A stretch of 38,410 nt of DNA. Source: Chitinophagaceae bacterium (GTDB taxonomy: Bacteria > Bacteroidota > Bacteroidia > Chitinophagales > Chitinophagaceae). The notes under the pieces are model-generated. The model did not search any database. It saw only the letters and a program-made list of their open reading frames with translations, and had not been told where the DNA came from. The first letter of the stretch is position 1. Every line of letters begins with the position of its first letter. The stretch spans positions 1-38,410 of the forward strand of contig JANYEP010000274.1 of NCBI GenBank assembly GCA_025363075.1, in the 5' to 3' direction. The position numbers were made by a program, and so were the translations under genes. Below, piece by piece: positions 23,648-31,125 of the stretch.

Positions 23648-25042
23648 TTATATTACCTGACTTACTTTATTTCTCTTGACAAACTTACCAAACCCTTTAT
23701 CCACCTTGCATTCATTATTATCAATTGCTAATTTACCACGCAACAAAACCTTCTTCACTTTACCTTTTACTTGCCAACCTTCATAACCACTGTAATCAAC
23801 ATTCATATGATGTGTTGATGCAGATAAAGTATGTTCTTCATTGGCATCCCACAACACAATATCAGCATCACTTCCAACAGCAATCGTTCCTTTCTTTGGA
23901 AACATTCCAAATATTTTTGCAGCATTAGTGCTACTTATTTCAACAAATTTATTGAGTGTAATTTTTCCTTTGTTCACACCTTCACTAAACAACAATTCCA
24001 TTCTGTTTTCAATTGCTGGATGACCATTGGGAATTTTACTGAAATCATCTTTACCCATTAATTTTTGTTCCCACATAAAAGGACAATGATCTGTTGCTAC
24101 AACCTGCACCAAACCTTGATTAATACCAGCCCACAAGGTTTCCTGGTCTTTCTTTTCACGCAATGGTGGGCTCATTACCCATTTTGCACCATCTTCTTGT
24201 TCATATTTTGATGCATCAATAATTAAATATTGAATACAGGTTTCCACAAACATTTTTTGGTTTCTTCTTGTTGCATTTCTCACAGCATTTAAAGCACCTT
24301 CACAAGTTAAATGAACAATATAACCTGGGCAACCTGTATAGCTTGCCATATCCACGAAACGCTCACTGGCTTCGGCTTCTGTAATTTCTGGCTGAGACAA
24401 ATAATGATACAATGGCGAAAACTTTCCTTCTGCTATATGCTTGGCAATTAAGTAATCTATCATATCACCATTGGTTGCGTGAACGTTAATTAATCCACCA
24501 CATTTTTTCACTTCTTCCATCAGGCCAATCATCTGCCTGTCATCAATCATCAGTGCACCTTTATATGCCATAAAAGTCTTAAAAGATGTAATGCCTTCTT
24601 CTTCAATAAAATGCTTGATCTCTTTTTTGGTGTCATCATTAAAATCAGTAACAGCCATATGAAAACTGTAATCGCCCACACAATTATTATCGCTTCTGCC
24701 TTTCCATTCCTGCAAAGCAGCTTGCAAACTATTGCCTTGCTTTTGCAAGATAAAATCTATAACAGTTGTTGTGCCACCATACAATGCAGCACGAGTACCA
24801 GTTTCATAATTATCGCTGCTGTATGTACCCATAAAAGGCATATCCAAATGCACGTGAGGATCAACGCCACCCGGCATTACAAGCATTCCTGCAGCATCGA
24901 TAATTTGTAGAGACGAATAATTATAAGTCTCTATGTTTAAATCTCTACCAATGGCTTTTATTATTTCTCCTTCTATTAAAATATCTGCAACATAATTATC
25001 TGTTGCAGTAATGATGTTGCCGTTTTTTATTAATGTAGTCAT
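23648..25042 (-). CDS. hydA: Dihydropyrimidinase (D-hydantoinase family)
   Basis: I use the ATG at 25042 (464 residues). The further 12 upstream codons derive from intergenic repeat sequence, and MTTLIKNGNIITATD is the typical family start. The enzyme opens dihydrouracil or dihydrothymine to the N-carbamoyl-beta-amino acid. All residues of the cyclic amidohydrolase dimetal site are in place: H63 and H65 in DPHVHLDMP, the to-be-carboxylated K155 in SFKTFMAYKG, H188 in INVHATNGD, H244 in YIVHLTCEGA and D318 in VVATDHCPF. The length is standard (about 460). Neighbours are the nitrilase-type carbamoylase downstream and, upstream, an ORF6N gene and then the NCS1 permease. Together with preA and preT this makes the three-step reductive pathway complete. 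Confidence 0.94.
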   Translation of the reverse strand: MTTLIKNGNIITATDNYVADILIEGEIIKAIGRDLNIETYNYSSLQIIDAAGMLVMPGGVDPHVHLDMPFMGTYSSDNYETGTRAALYGGTTTVIDFILQKQGNSLQAALQEWKGRSDNNCVGDYSFHMAVTDFNDDTKKEIKHFIEEEGITSFKTFMAYKGALMIDDRQMIGLMEEVKKCGGLINVHATNGDMIDYLIAKHIAEGKFSPLYHYLSQPEITEAEASERFVDMASYTGCPGYIVHLTCEGALNAVRNATRRNQKMFVETCIQYLIIDASKYEQEDGAKWVMSPPLREKKDQETLWAGINQGLVQVVATDHCPFMWEQKLMGKDDFSKIPNGHPAIENRMELLFSEGVNKGKITLNKFVEISSTNAAKIFGMFPKKGTIAVGSDADIVLWDANEEHTLSASTHHMNVDYSGYEGWQVKGKVKKVLLRGKLAIDNNECKVDKGFGKFVKRNKVSQVI

Positions 25043-25099
25043 ATAATTATTTTTCACGCAACGAAACGAAGAATACAACGAATGCTACGTTTTATTTTA

Positions 25100-25630
25100 T
25101 CATTTCTTAAAGCCAATTCTTTCTCTATTCGTCCACTCAAGTTCTTTCGATTTTTTATCAGTTTGTTCGTCCAACATATTCTCCAATGTTTCATAAATCT
25201 GATTGAACTGTTCGTCGTGACTATCGACTTTATTTCTAAGTTGATTTAATATTTCTATTAATTCTTTGTTTTGGATAGCTTGTTTTCTTAACGCAATAAA
25301 AGCTCTGATAATGGCAATATTCATTTTCCTTGCCTTATCACTTTTTAACACACTTGCCAACATTGCAACACCGTGTTCTGTAAAAGCGTAAGGCAAATAA
25401 CGTTGACCGCCACGCCCAATGTTTGAGGTCACAAATTGTGACCTCAAACTCGCAAACTCTTTCTGGGTAAGGGTAAACATAAAATCCTTCGGAAAATTTT
25501 CGATGTTTCTTTTAACAGCTTGCTTAAAAACTTTTGTCTCAACTTCATATAATTCTGCAAGGTCAAAGTCGAGCATTATTTTCTCACCCCTGATGTCATA
25601 AATTTTATTATGTATTACTTGCAGTTGCAT
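25100..25630 (-). CDS. ORF6N domain-containing DNA-binding protein
   Basis: The 176-residue protein carries an ORF6N domain at about residues 5-90: NKIYDIRGEKIMLDFDLAEL, then VFKQAVKRNIENFPKDFMFT, then GGQRYLPYAFTEHGVAMLAS, the most conserved stretch. The C-terminal third is charged and probably a coiled coil (ELIEILNQLRNKVDSHDEQF and onward). ORF6N domains occur in phage antirepressor-like and KilA-N-associated proteins and in many chromosomal Bacteroidota proteins of unknown role; DNA binding is inferred from the family. It sits between hydA and the permease gene (14 bases to the permease), inside an otherwise purely metabolic run. This could mean insertion of an accessory gene or a local regulator. 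The coding sequence contains a striking 29-base inverted repeat at 25421-25449. Confidence 0.85.
   Translation of the reverse strand: MQLQVIHNKIYDIRGEKIMLDFDLAELYEVETKVFKQAVKRNIENFPKDFMFTLTQKEFASLRSQFVTSNIGRGGQRYLPYAFTEHGVAMLASVLKSDKARKMNIAIIRAFIALRKQAIQNKELIEILNQLRNKVDSHDEQFNQIYETLENMLDEQTDKKSKELEWTNRERIGFKK
25421..25449. repeat. Perfect 14-bp inverted repeat inside the ORF6N gene
   Basis: GTTTGAGGTCACAA (25421-25434) and TTGTGACCTCAAAC (25436-25449) are exact complements around a single A. The repeat encodes the SLRSQFVTS part of the ORF6N protein. It could act as a DNA operator or as an mRNA hairpin. Confidence 0.85.
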
Positions 25631-25644
25631 TTAACTATTTAAAA

Positions 25645-27066
25645 TTATTTTTCTTTCATCATCATTTTATAAATCAATCCACTGACCCCAAAACCAACAA
25701 ACCACGCATAGTTATATAAATCTGAAATCCAAGTTGGAAAAGCATTTGCACTTGCAACTTTTATCATAACCAAAAATCCTGGAATGTTTGGCAATATACC
25801 AATCAACAAAGCAATTACCGCTTTATTATTAAATCCATTATTGAAAAAATATCTTCCATTGTGTTGATACAATTCATCAACAACCAATGTTTGTTTTTTG
25901 ATGAAGAAATAATCGACAATCATAATTCCACCAATGGGTCCAAGCAAACCAGAGTAAGCAATTAGCCACGTAAAAATATAACCATCAGGGTCTGCCATTA
26001 ATTTCCAGGGAAAAATCAGCACACCAATAATTCCTGTGATATATCCACCAGTTTTAAAATTTATTTTTTGAGGATTGAGATTAGAAAAATCATTAGCAGG
26101 GCTAACAATATTGGCTGCTATGTTTGTTGCCAATGTTGAAATAATAATACCAATCATTGCAAATACGACCATCAATTTACTATCGAATTTTGAAGCCAAT
26201 ACAACAGGATCCCACTCACTATGTCCATAAATAATGCTCGTTGCAGAAGTAACTACAACACCAACAAAAGCAAATAAAGTCATCGATGGCGGCAATCCAA
26301 TTGCCTGACCTTTCATTTGTGCTTTCTGGCTTTTAGCATAACGTGTAAAGTCTGGAATGTTTAATGATAATGTCGCCCAAAAACCAACAACAGCAGTTAA
26401 TGCAGGAAAGAAAAAATGTAAGAAAGAATGGGTATCAGTAAATTTTGAAGGTTCATTTAAAATGGGTCCCAAACCTTTAGCTGCAACTACAGCCCAACAG
26501 AATAACGCTATTGCAGCAACAGGCAAAAAGAATGCTTTAAACACTAACAATTTCCTGATGCTTTCAACACCTTTATAAACAATAAACATATTTAGCAACC
26601 AAAACAATATAAAGCAAAGTATGGGTAGTGGTTGAGGGAATAGACCTTCAATTTTAATAGCTTCTAAACTTGGGTTAAATGCACGAATAAGGTTGTATAA
26701 AGAAGCACCACCAATCCAGGTTTGAATACCAAACCAACCACAGGCAACTATTGCACGAAGCATTGCAGGAATATTTGCACCCTTTGTTCCAAAACTTGCA
26801 CGTGCTAACACAGGAAAAGGAATTCCATACTTAGCACCAGCATGTCCATTCAACAACATTGGAACAAGAACAATAGCATTGCCAATAAAAATGGTAAGAA
26901 TAGCCTGCCACCAATTCATTCCTTTATTGATCATACTGCTTGCCATTGTATAAGTAGGAATACAAAGGCTCATACTTATCCAAAGTGCAGCATAGTTCCA
27001 AGTTCCCCAAGTGCGTTTGTCTTGAGAAATTGGGGCAAGGTCATCGTTGTAAAGAGAGTTATTCAA
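25645..27066 (-). CDS. NCS1-family nucleobase:cation symporter
   Basis: This 473-residue integral membrane protein has about 12 hydrophobic segments and the signature regions of the nucleobase-cation-symport-1 family (uracil, cytosine, allantoin, hydantoin carriers). These are LAPISQDKRTWGTWNYAALW near the N-terminus, the TM1 stretch SMSLCIPTYTMASSMINKGM, FPVLARASFGTKGANIP, and GWFGIQTWIGGASLYNLI in TM3. A later NIPDFTRYAKS motif and the GPIGGIMIVDYFFIKKQ motif are also present. The family imports substrate with Na+ or H+. With hydA, preA and preT around it the likely cargo is uracil or thymine, or a hydantoin-like dihydropyrimidine; the sequence alone does not decide. It is preceded by a four-helix-bundle gene and followed after 14 bases by the ORF6N gene. 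Confidence 0.92.
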   Translation of the reverse strand: MNNSLYNDDLAPISQDKRTWGTWNYAALWISMSLCIPTYTMASSMINKGMNWWQAILTIFIGNAIVLVPMLLNGHAGAKYGIPFPVLARASFGTKGANIPAMLRAIVACGWFGIQTWIGGASLYNLIRAFNPSLEAIKIEGLFPQPLPILCFILFWLLNMFIVYKGVESIRKLLVFKAFFLPVAAIALFCWAVVAAKGLGPILNEPSKFTDTHSFLHFFFPALTAVVGFWATLSLNIPDFTRYAKSQKAQMKGQAIGLPPSMTLFAFVGVVVTSATSIIYGHSEWDPVVLASKFDSKLMVVFAMIGIIISTLATNIAANIVSPANDFSNLNPQKINFKTGGYITGIIGVLIFPWKLMADPDGYIFTWLIAYSGLLGPIGGIMIVDYFFIKKQTLVVDELYQHNGRYFFNNGFNNKAVIALLIGILPNIPGFLVMIKVASANAFPTWISDLYNYAWFVGFGVSGLIYKMMMKEK

Positions 27067-27128
27067 AACAATTATGAATTATGAGTTATAAATGATGAAT
27101 GCTTGTGCAAATTATTAATTATGGATTT

Positions 27129-27512
27129 CTATTTGTTAATTTCATTAGGAAAATATCGTTGCTTAGTTGTTAAGATGATACTGTTTAAAATTTTTATTAA
27201 TGAATTACAAGAAGAATTTAAGACATCAAATTCCTTTTTGTTAATAAAATCACTATCTCGCAAAAGACACAGCCAGTATAATGTTTCTCTTGCTTCTTTA
27301 ACTGCAATACCAAGTTTATGTATAAAATCTTTTTTTGATTCAGCAGCTACAGCTTCGTGAACATTTGCACCAATTGAAGTACCACTTCGTAACATTTGTT
27401 TTGAAAGTACATACTCTTTTTGTTCAGCTAAAACTTTATATAACCTAACAATTTCTAAAGCAAAATCGTAAGATTTTTTTACAATGATATTTTCTTTTTC
27501 TTCATTTAAAAT
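27129..27512 (-). CDS. Four-helix-bundle protein (23S rRNA intervening-sequence protein family), start unusual
   Basis: From the first ATG (27395) the protein is 88 residues and begins MLRSGTSIGANVHEAVAAES, which in this family lies about 40 residues into the protein. Reading further upstream in frame gives the missing helix 1 (SYDFALEIVRLYKVLAEQKE, then YVLSKQ), back to a TGA just before 27512. No ATG, GTG or TTG lies in that part. So translation either starts at a rare codon such as ATT at 27512, or the start codon has been lost and the gene is broken. Family members are small diversity-generating-element- or rRNA-intervening-sequence-associated proteins of unknown role. The conserved ARETLYWLCLLRDSDFI stretch supports the family. 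It is an unexpected guest between the aminotransferase (seven bases upstream) and the permease. Confidence 0.65.
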   Translation of the reverse strand: MLNEEKENIIVKKSYDFALEIVRLYKVLAEQKEYVLSKQMLRSGTSIGANVHEAVAAESKKDFIHKLGIAVKEARETLYWLCLLRDSDFINKKEFDVLNSSCNSLIKILNSIILTTKQRYFPNEINK

Positions 27513-27519
27513 TCAAAAT

Positions 27520-28869
27520 TTATAATTCAATATAAGCTTCGTCAGCAATTTTAATAGCTTCACTCATTATTGCCAATCCTTCATTAATTTGTTCTTTGGT
27601 AACAATTAATGGTGGTGCAACAAAAATAAAATTCCATCTTACAAAAGTGTACATACCAAGTTCTTTAATTTTTGCAGCAACCTTATTCATCACAACCATT
27701 TCATCAGGTTTTGCATTAAAAGGTGCCATTGGTTCTTTTGTTTTTCTGTTCTTCACCAATTCAATACAACCCAATAAACCAGTGTTTCTGAAATCACCAA
27801 TTGACGGATGTTTTGCTTTCATTTTTTCAATTTGCTCTTCCATATACTTGCCCATTGCCCTTGCATTTTCAAGCAAATTTTCTTCTTCATAAATCTTTAA
27901 AGTTTCCAATGCAGCAGCACAACAAACAGCGTGTGCAGAGTATGTTAAACCCAATGGCAACACAGCATCATCAAACTTAGCAGCAATTTTATCGCTAATT
28001 TGCAAACAACCAAAAGGCAAATAACCACAAGTTAAACCCTTTGCCATTGCAATCATATCAGGCACTATATCGTGATTTTGAAAACCAAACCATTGCCCCG
28101 TTCTTCCAAAGCCACTCATCACTTCATCCATAATCATTAAAATGCCGTGCTTGTTGGTGATTTCTCTCACTGCTTTTAAATAACCTTTTGGATATTGTAA
28201 ACAACCACTTGTTCCACTTTCGCCTTCCAATAGAATGGCAGCAATATTGTTTGGACCTTCGTAAGCTATAACCCTTTCCAGACTTGCAATTGATTCTTTC
28301 AATAAATTTTCTTCACCATATTCCCAACGATATAAATTGGGCAAATCAAAGTGAACAAAATTGGGTGCTTGTTGTGCATCAACAGGTAATTTACGAGGGT
28401 CGCCACCAGCAGAAATTACACCCATTGTTGCACCGTGGTAAGACTGATAACGTGTTAAAATTTTATGTCTTCCTGTTGATAATCTTGCCAACTTAATTCC
28501 ATTTTCAATAGAGGTTGCACCACATAAAGTAAAGAAAGATTTATTCAAATCACCGGGGCAAATTTCTGCTAATTTCTTGCCTAAATCTGCACGAGCTTTT
28601 GTAACACAACTTGGCGTAACATAAGCCACATCTTGCATTTGCCTTACAACAGCTTCAGTAATTCGTTGATTACCGTGACCAATATTCATATTGATTAATC
28701 CACTCGAAAAATCAATAATTCTGTTATCATCATAGTCATACAAGTACACACCTTCTGCACGTTTTACTGCAATAGGGTTTGTGCCTTTTTGTTTACTCCA
28801 ACTAAAGAGTGTGTAGTCTTGACTATCGTTTATAATTTCTTGTGCAAGTGATAATGTTTGTGTATTCAT
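27520..28869 (-). CDS. Class III PLP-dependent aminotransferase (probable beta-alanine/beta-aminoisobutyrate transaminase)
   Basis: I choose the ATG at 28869 (449 residues, MNTQTLSLAQEI). The 30 extra upstream codons lie in the repeat-containing spacer. This is a fold-type I omega-aminotransferase. GVYLYDYDDNRIIDFSSGL and MNIGHGNQRI are typical N-terminal phrases, SYHGATMGVIS follows, D248 in ILMIMDEVMSGFGRTG contacts the pyridine nitrogen, and K277 in MIAMAKGLTCGYLPFG is the Schiff-base lysine. Class III enzymes here include beta-alanine-pyruvate, taurine-pyruvate and 4-aminobutyrate transaminases. Neighbouring mmsA upstream and the pyrimidine genes downstream suggest transfer of the amino group from beta-alanine or beta-aminoisobutyrate, giving malonate or methylmalonate semialdehyde. 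The family is sure; the substrate is inferred from context. Confidence 0.9.
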   Translation of the reverse strand: MNTQTLSLAQEIINDSQDYTLFSWSKQKGTNPIAVKRAEGVYLYDYDDNRIIDFSSGLINMNIGHGNQRITEAVVRQMQDVAYVTPSCVTKARADLGKKLAEICPGDLNKSFFTLCGATSIENGIKLARLSTGRHKILTRYQSYHGATMGVISAGGDPRKLPVDAQQAPNFVHFDLPNLYRWEYGEENLLKESIASLERVIAYEGPNNIAAILLEGESGTSGCLQYPKGYLKAVREITNKHGILMIMDEVMSGFGRTGQWFGFQNHDIVPDMIAMAKGLTCGYLPFGCLQISDKIAAKFDDAVLPLGLTYSAHAVCCAAALETLKIYEEENLLENARAMGKYMEEQIEKMKAKHPSIGDFRNTGLLGCIELVKNRKTKEPMAPFNAKPDEMVVMNKVAAKIKELGMYTFVRWNFIFVAPPLIVTKEQINEGLAIMSEAIKIADEAYIEL

Positions 28870-28922
28870 TTTTAATATTTTTATTTGCCACAAAGGCACA
28901 AAGTCTCCAAGTTTAATTTGCT

Positions 28923-29018
28923 CAATAGAATTCCAAAATTTGAATGGTGCCAACGCCACTGAAGTTTAATAGTAGCAATAACGCTGGTAACATAAAAATT
29001 AAAAAATTGCGAAGCAAT
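28923..29018. repeat. 96-nt 3'-end repeat element, copy 2 (after mmsA)
   Basis: This is the second copy of the element at 19694-19789 (same length, 78 of 96 positions identical by hand count). It ends at base 29018, the base next to the mmsA stop codon, so in the transcript it starts immediately after mmsA. It contains a degenerate inverted segment around GGTGCCAACGCCAC. A GCCACAAAGGCACAAAG-type repeat lies next to it at about 28890-28910. Confidence 0.85.
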
Positions 29019-29019
29019 T
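28995..29019 (-). terminator. Terminator after mmsA (inside repeat copy 2)
   Basis: On the minus strand AATTGC-TTC-GCAATT (29019-29005) is a perfect six-bp hairpin with a UUC loop, followed by TTTTAATTTTT. It starts inside the mmsA TAA. It may separate mmsA from the aminotransferase transcript, at least in part. Confidence 0.65.
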
Positions 29020-30476
29020 TAACTCATCCAATTTACACCAGATTCTGCATTCCATTTAGTAGTTGATTTTTTTAATTTAGTCCAAAATTCGATTGAACTT
29101 TTACCAGTAATATCACCAACACCAAATTTACTTTCATTCCATCCACCAAAACTAAAAGGCTCACGAGGCACAGGCACACCAACGTTTACACCAATCATTC
29201 CTGCACTTGCCCTGTCAATAATGTAACGAGCCATTCCACCATTTTGCGTAAACACACTTGCCGCATTTCCATAAGGATTTGCATTTTCAATTACCAATGC
29301 TTCATCAACTGTATTGGTTCTCATAATGCTGATAACTGGACCAAAAATTTCTTCTGTAGCAACACTCATTTGTGGTGTTACAAAATCAATTACGGTTGGC
29401 CCAACATAAGTTCCATTTTCTTTACCAGCAACTTTTGCATTACGCCCATCCACCAAAATTTTTGCACCATCTTTTTCTGCTTGTGTAATGTATGCTTCAA
29501 TTCTTTGTTGAGATTCTTTATTGATAACTGCACCTAAATTTTTACCTGGTTCTATCTTCTTTGCTTCATCACAAATTTTAGCAATAATGTGGTCAACATT
29601 TCCCACGCCAATCATAGCACTTGCAGCCATACAACGCTGACCAGCACAGCCACTCATACTTGCAACCACATTTGCAGCAGTCATATCTTCTTTAGCATCT
29701 GGCAATACCATTAAGTGATTTTTTGCACCACCCAAAGCCAAACATCTTTTTAAATTTTGCGTACTTCGTTGATAAACAATTTTGGCAACTTTTGTAGAAC
29801 CAACAAAACTTACAGCTTCAATATTTGGATGATCACAAATAGCATTTACAATTTCGGTATCTCCGTGAACCACATTAAATACGCCATCTGGCAAGCCAGC
29901 TTCTTTTAAAAGTTCTGCCAAACGTCCACAACTTAAAGGAACTTTTTCGCTTGGTTTCATAATCATACAATTACCCAATGCTATTGCGTTTGGCAATGTC
30001 CAATTTGGCACCATTGAAGGAAAATTAAAAGGAACAATGGAAGCCACAACACCCAAAGCAACGTGTTCAGTTCTGCACTCCACACCTTTGCTAACTTCTA
30101 ACACTTCGCCAGTTATTAATTGTGGTAAAGAAGTTGCAAATTCAGTTAGTTCAATACATTTTTCAATTTCTGCAACAGATTCGCCATAAGTTTTACCATT
30201 TTCTTCACTGCATAATTCAGCTAATTCTTTTAAATGTTTTTCCAATAAAGTTTTATACCTGAAAAACACTTGAACCCTTTCCTTTATTGGCGTTTTGCTC
30301 CACGCAGGAAATGCAGCTTTTGCAGCTTTTACAGCATCGTCTAAATCTTTTGAAGAAGACATTGGAACAGTTGAGAGATGATTGCCATCTAAGGGTGAAA
30401 TAACATCAAGTGTTTTAGTAGTTGATGCATTTACAAAACTTCCATTGATGAAGTTTTGAATTGGTGAATATTTCAT
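29019..30476 (-). CDS. mmsA: CoA-acylating methylmalonate-semialdehyde dehydrogenase
   Basis: The 485-residue aldehyde dehydrogenase has the features of the CoA-acylating MmsA/IolA group: IVPFNFPSMVPNWTLP with N151, FVGSTKVAK at the coenzyme site, ALGGAKNHLMVLPDA (Asn where other aldehyde dehydrogenases have the general-base Glu) and the catalytic C282 in CAGQRCMAASA. It converts malonate semialdehyde to acetyl-CoA and methylmalonate semialdehyde to propionyl-CoA, releasing CO2 and using NAD+ and CoA. Those are the end steps for uracil- and thymine-derived beta-amino acids, and also for valine breakdown. An Lrp/AsnC gene is divergent 129 bases upstream and the aminotransferase is next downstream, after a repeat and terminator. 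The start at 30476 (MKYSPIQNFINGSFV) fits the family. Confidence 0.94.
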   Translation of the reverse strand: MKYSPIQNFINGSFVNASTTKTLDVISPLDGNHLSTVPMSSSKDLDDAVKAAKAAFPAWSKTPIKERVQVFFRYKTLLEKHLKELAELCSEENGKTYGESVAEIEKCIELTEFATSLPQLITGEVLEVSKGVECRTEHVALGVVASIVPFNFPSMVPNWTLPNAIALGNCMIMKPSEKVPLSCGRLAELLKEAGLPDGVFNVVHGDTEIVNAICDHPNIEAVSFVGSTKVAKIVYQRSTQNLKRCLALGGAKNHLMVLPDAKEDMTAANVVASMSGCAGQRCMAASAMIGVGNVDHIIAKICDEAKKIEPGKNLGAVINKESQQRIEAYITQAEKDGAKILVDGRNAKVAGKENGTYVGPTVIDFVTPQMSVATEEIFGPVISIMRTNTVDEALVIENANPYGNAASVFTQNGGMARYIIDRASAGMIGVNVGVPVPREPFSFGGWNESKFGVGDITGKSSIEFWTKLKKSTTKWNAESGVNWMS

Positions 30477-30544
30477 AATTTGTTAATTAAAATAATTATT
30501 TTATAAAAATAGGATGGAAAAATATAAAATTTGCAGAAACTGCC

Positions 30545-30568
30545 AAATAAAAAGTACTATTTTTATTT
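30545..30568. promoter_or_regulatory. Candidate operator palindrome between mmsA and the Lrp-type gene
   Basis: AAATAAAAA (30545-30553) and TTTTTATTT (30560-30568) form a perfect nine-bp inverted repeat around GTACTA. It lies in the 129-base divergent spacer, about 38 bases before the regulator ATG. Lrp/AsnC proteins bind AT-rich dyads, so this is the best operator candidate, not a proven one. A smaller GCAG-AAA-CTGC dyad lies just beside it at about 30533-30543. Confidence 0.45.
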
Positions 30569-30605
30569 TAGTGATTTTTGTAAAGTTGTATAAAATAGAA
30601 TTATT

Positions 30606-31058
30606 ATGTTGGATGAATTAGACTTTTTAGTGCTTTCTTGTTTGCAACAAGATGGAAGAATGAGCTTTACTGTGATGGCAGAAAAGTTGAAAGTTTCTGT
30701 TGGCACAATAAGAACTCGTGTAAATAAATTGATAGAAGATGGAACAGTAAATATTGTTGGTAGGGTTGACCCTGACAAGGTTGGTTTTAGAAGCTATGCA
30801 CATATTGCTGTTTACGTGAGACCAGCAACTTTGAAAGAAAAAGTTGCAAAGAAAATTGCCACTTATAAAGAAGTCAGTTTTTTGGCAATGACAAGTGGAG
30901 ACTATGATTTAGAAGTGGATGTGATGTGTAGGGATAATGAACACTTGGTAGAATTTGTAAATAAAATTTCTACGATTGAAGGAGTGAATCAAACTAAAAC
31001 AACCATCTATTTTAAAGTGTATAAATATGCTCAACCAGATTTAGGATTGTTGAAATAA
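30606..31058 (+). CDS. Lrp/AsnC-family transcriptional regulator
   Basis: The 150-residue product has the standard two-domain layout. A winged helix-turn-helix occupies residues 1-60 (LDELDFLVLSCLQQDGRMSF, then VSVGTIRTRVNKLIEDG). A RAM ligand-binding/oligomerisation domain follows at about 65-145 (YAHIAVYVRPATLKEKVAKK, then FLAMTSGDYDLEVDVMCRD). It is divergent from mmsA, so it probably controls the pyrimidine and beta-amino-acid catabolic genes. Lrp-type regulators respond to amino acids or similar small molecules: beta-alanine, beta-aminoisobutyrate or a branched-chain intermediate are plausible effectors, and related PydR/PdrR-like roles are known by analogy only. A strong hairpin terminator follows the stop. 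The start at 30606 fits the family N-terminus. Confidence 0.92.
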   Translation: MLDELDFLVLSCLQQDGRMSFTVMAEKLKVSVGTIRTRVNKLIEDGTVNIVGRVDPDKVGFRSYAHIAVYVRPATLKEKVAKKIATYKEVSFLAMTSGDYDLEVDVMCRDNEHLVEFVNKISTIEGVNQTKTTIYFKVYKYAQPDLGLLK

Positions 31059-31059
31059 A

Positions 31060-31099
31060 AAATAACGCAAAGCATTGTTGATAAGGCTTTGCGTTATTT
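31060..31099. terminator. Bidirectional terminator after the Lrp-type gene
   Basis: AAATAACGCAAAGC (31060-31073) pairs perfectly over 14 bp with GCTTTGCGTTATTT (31086-31099), closing a 12-base loop, with A-rich sequence on one side and T-rich sequence on the other. It lies between the convergent stops at 31058 and 31126. Confidence 0.88.
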
Positions 31100-31125
31100 A
31101 TATGATTTGTTTTTGTCAAAAAGTA

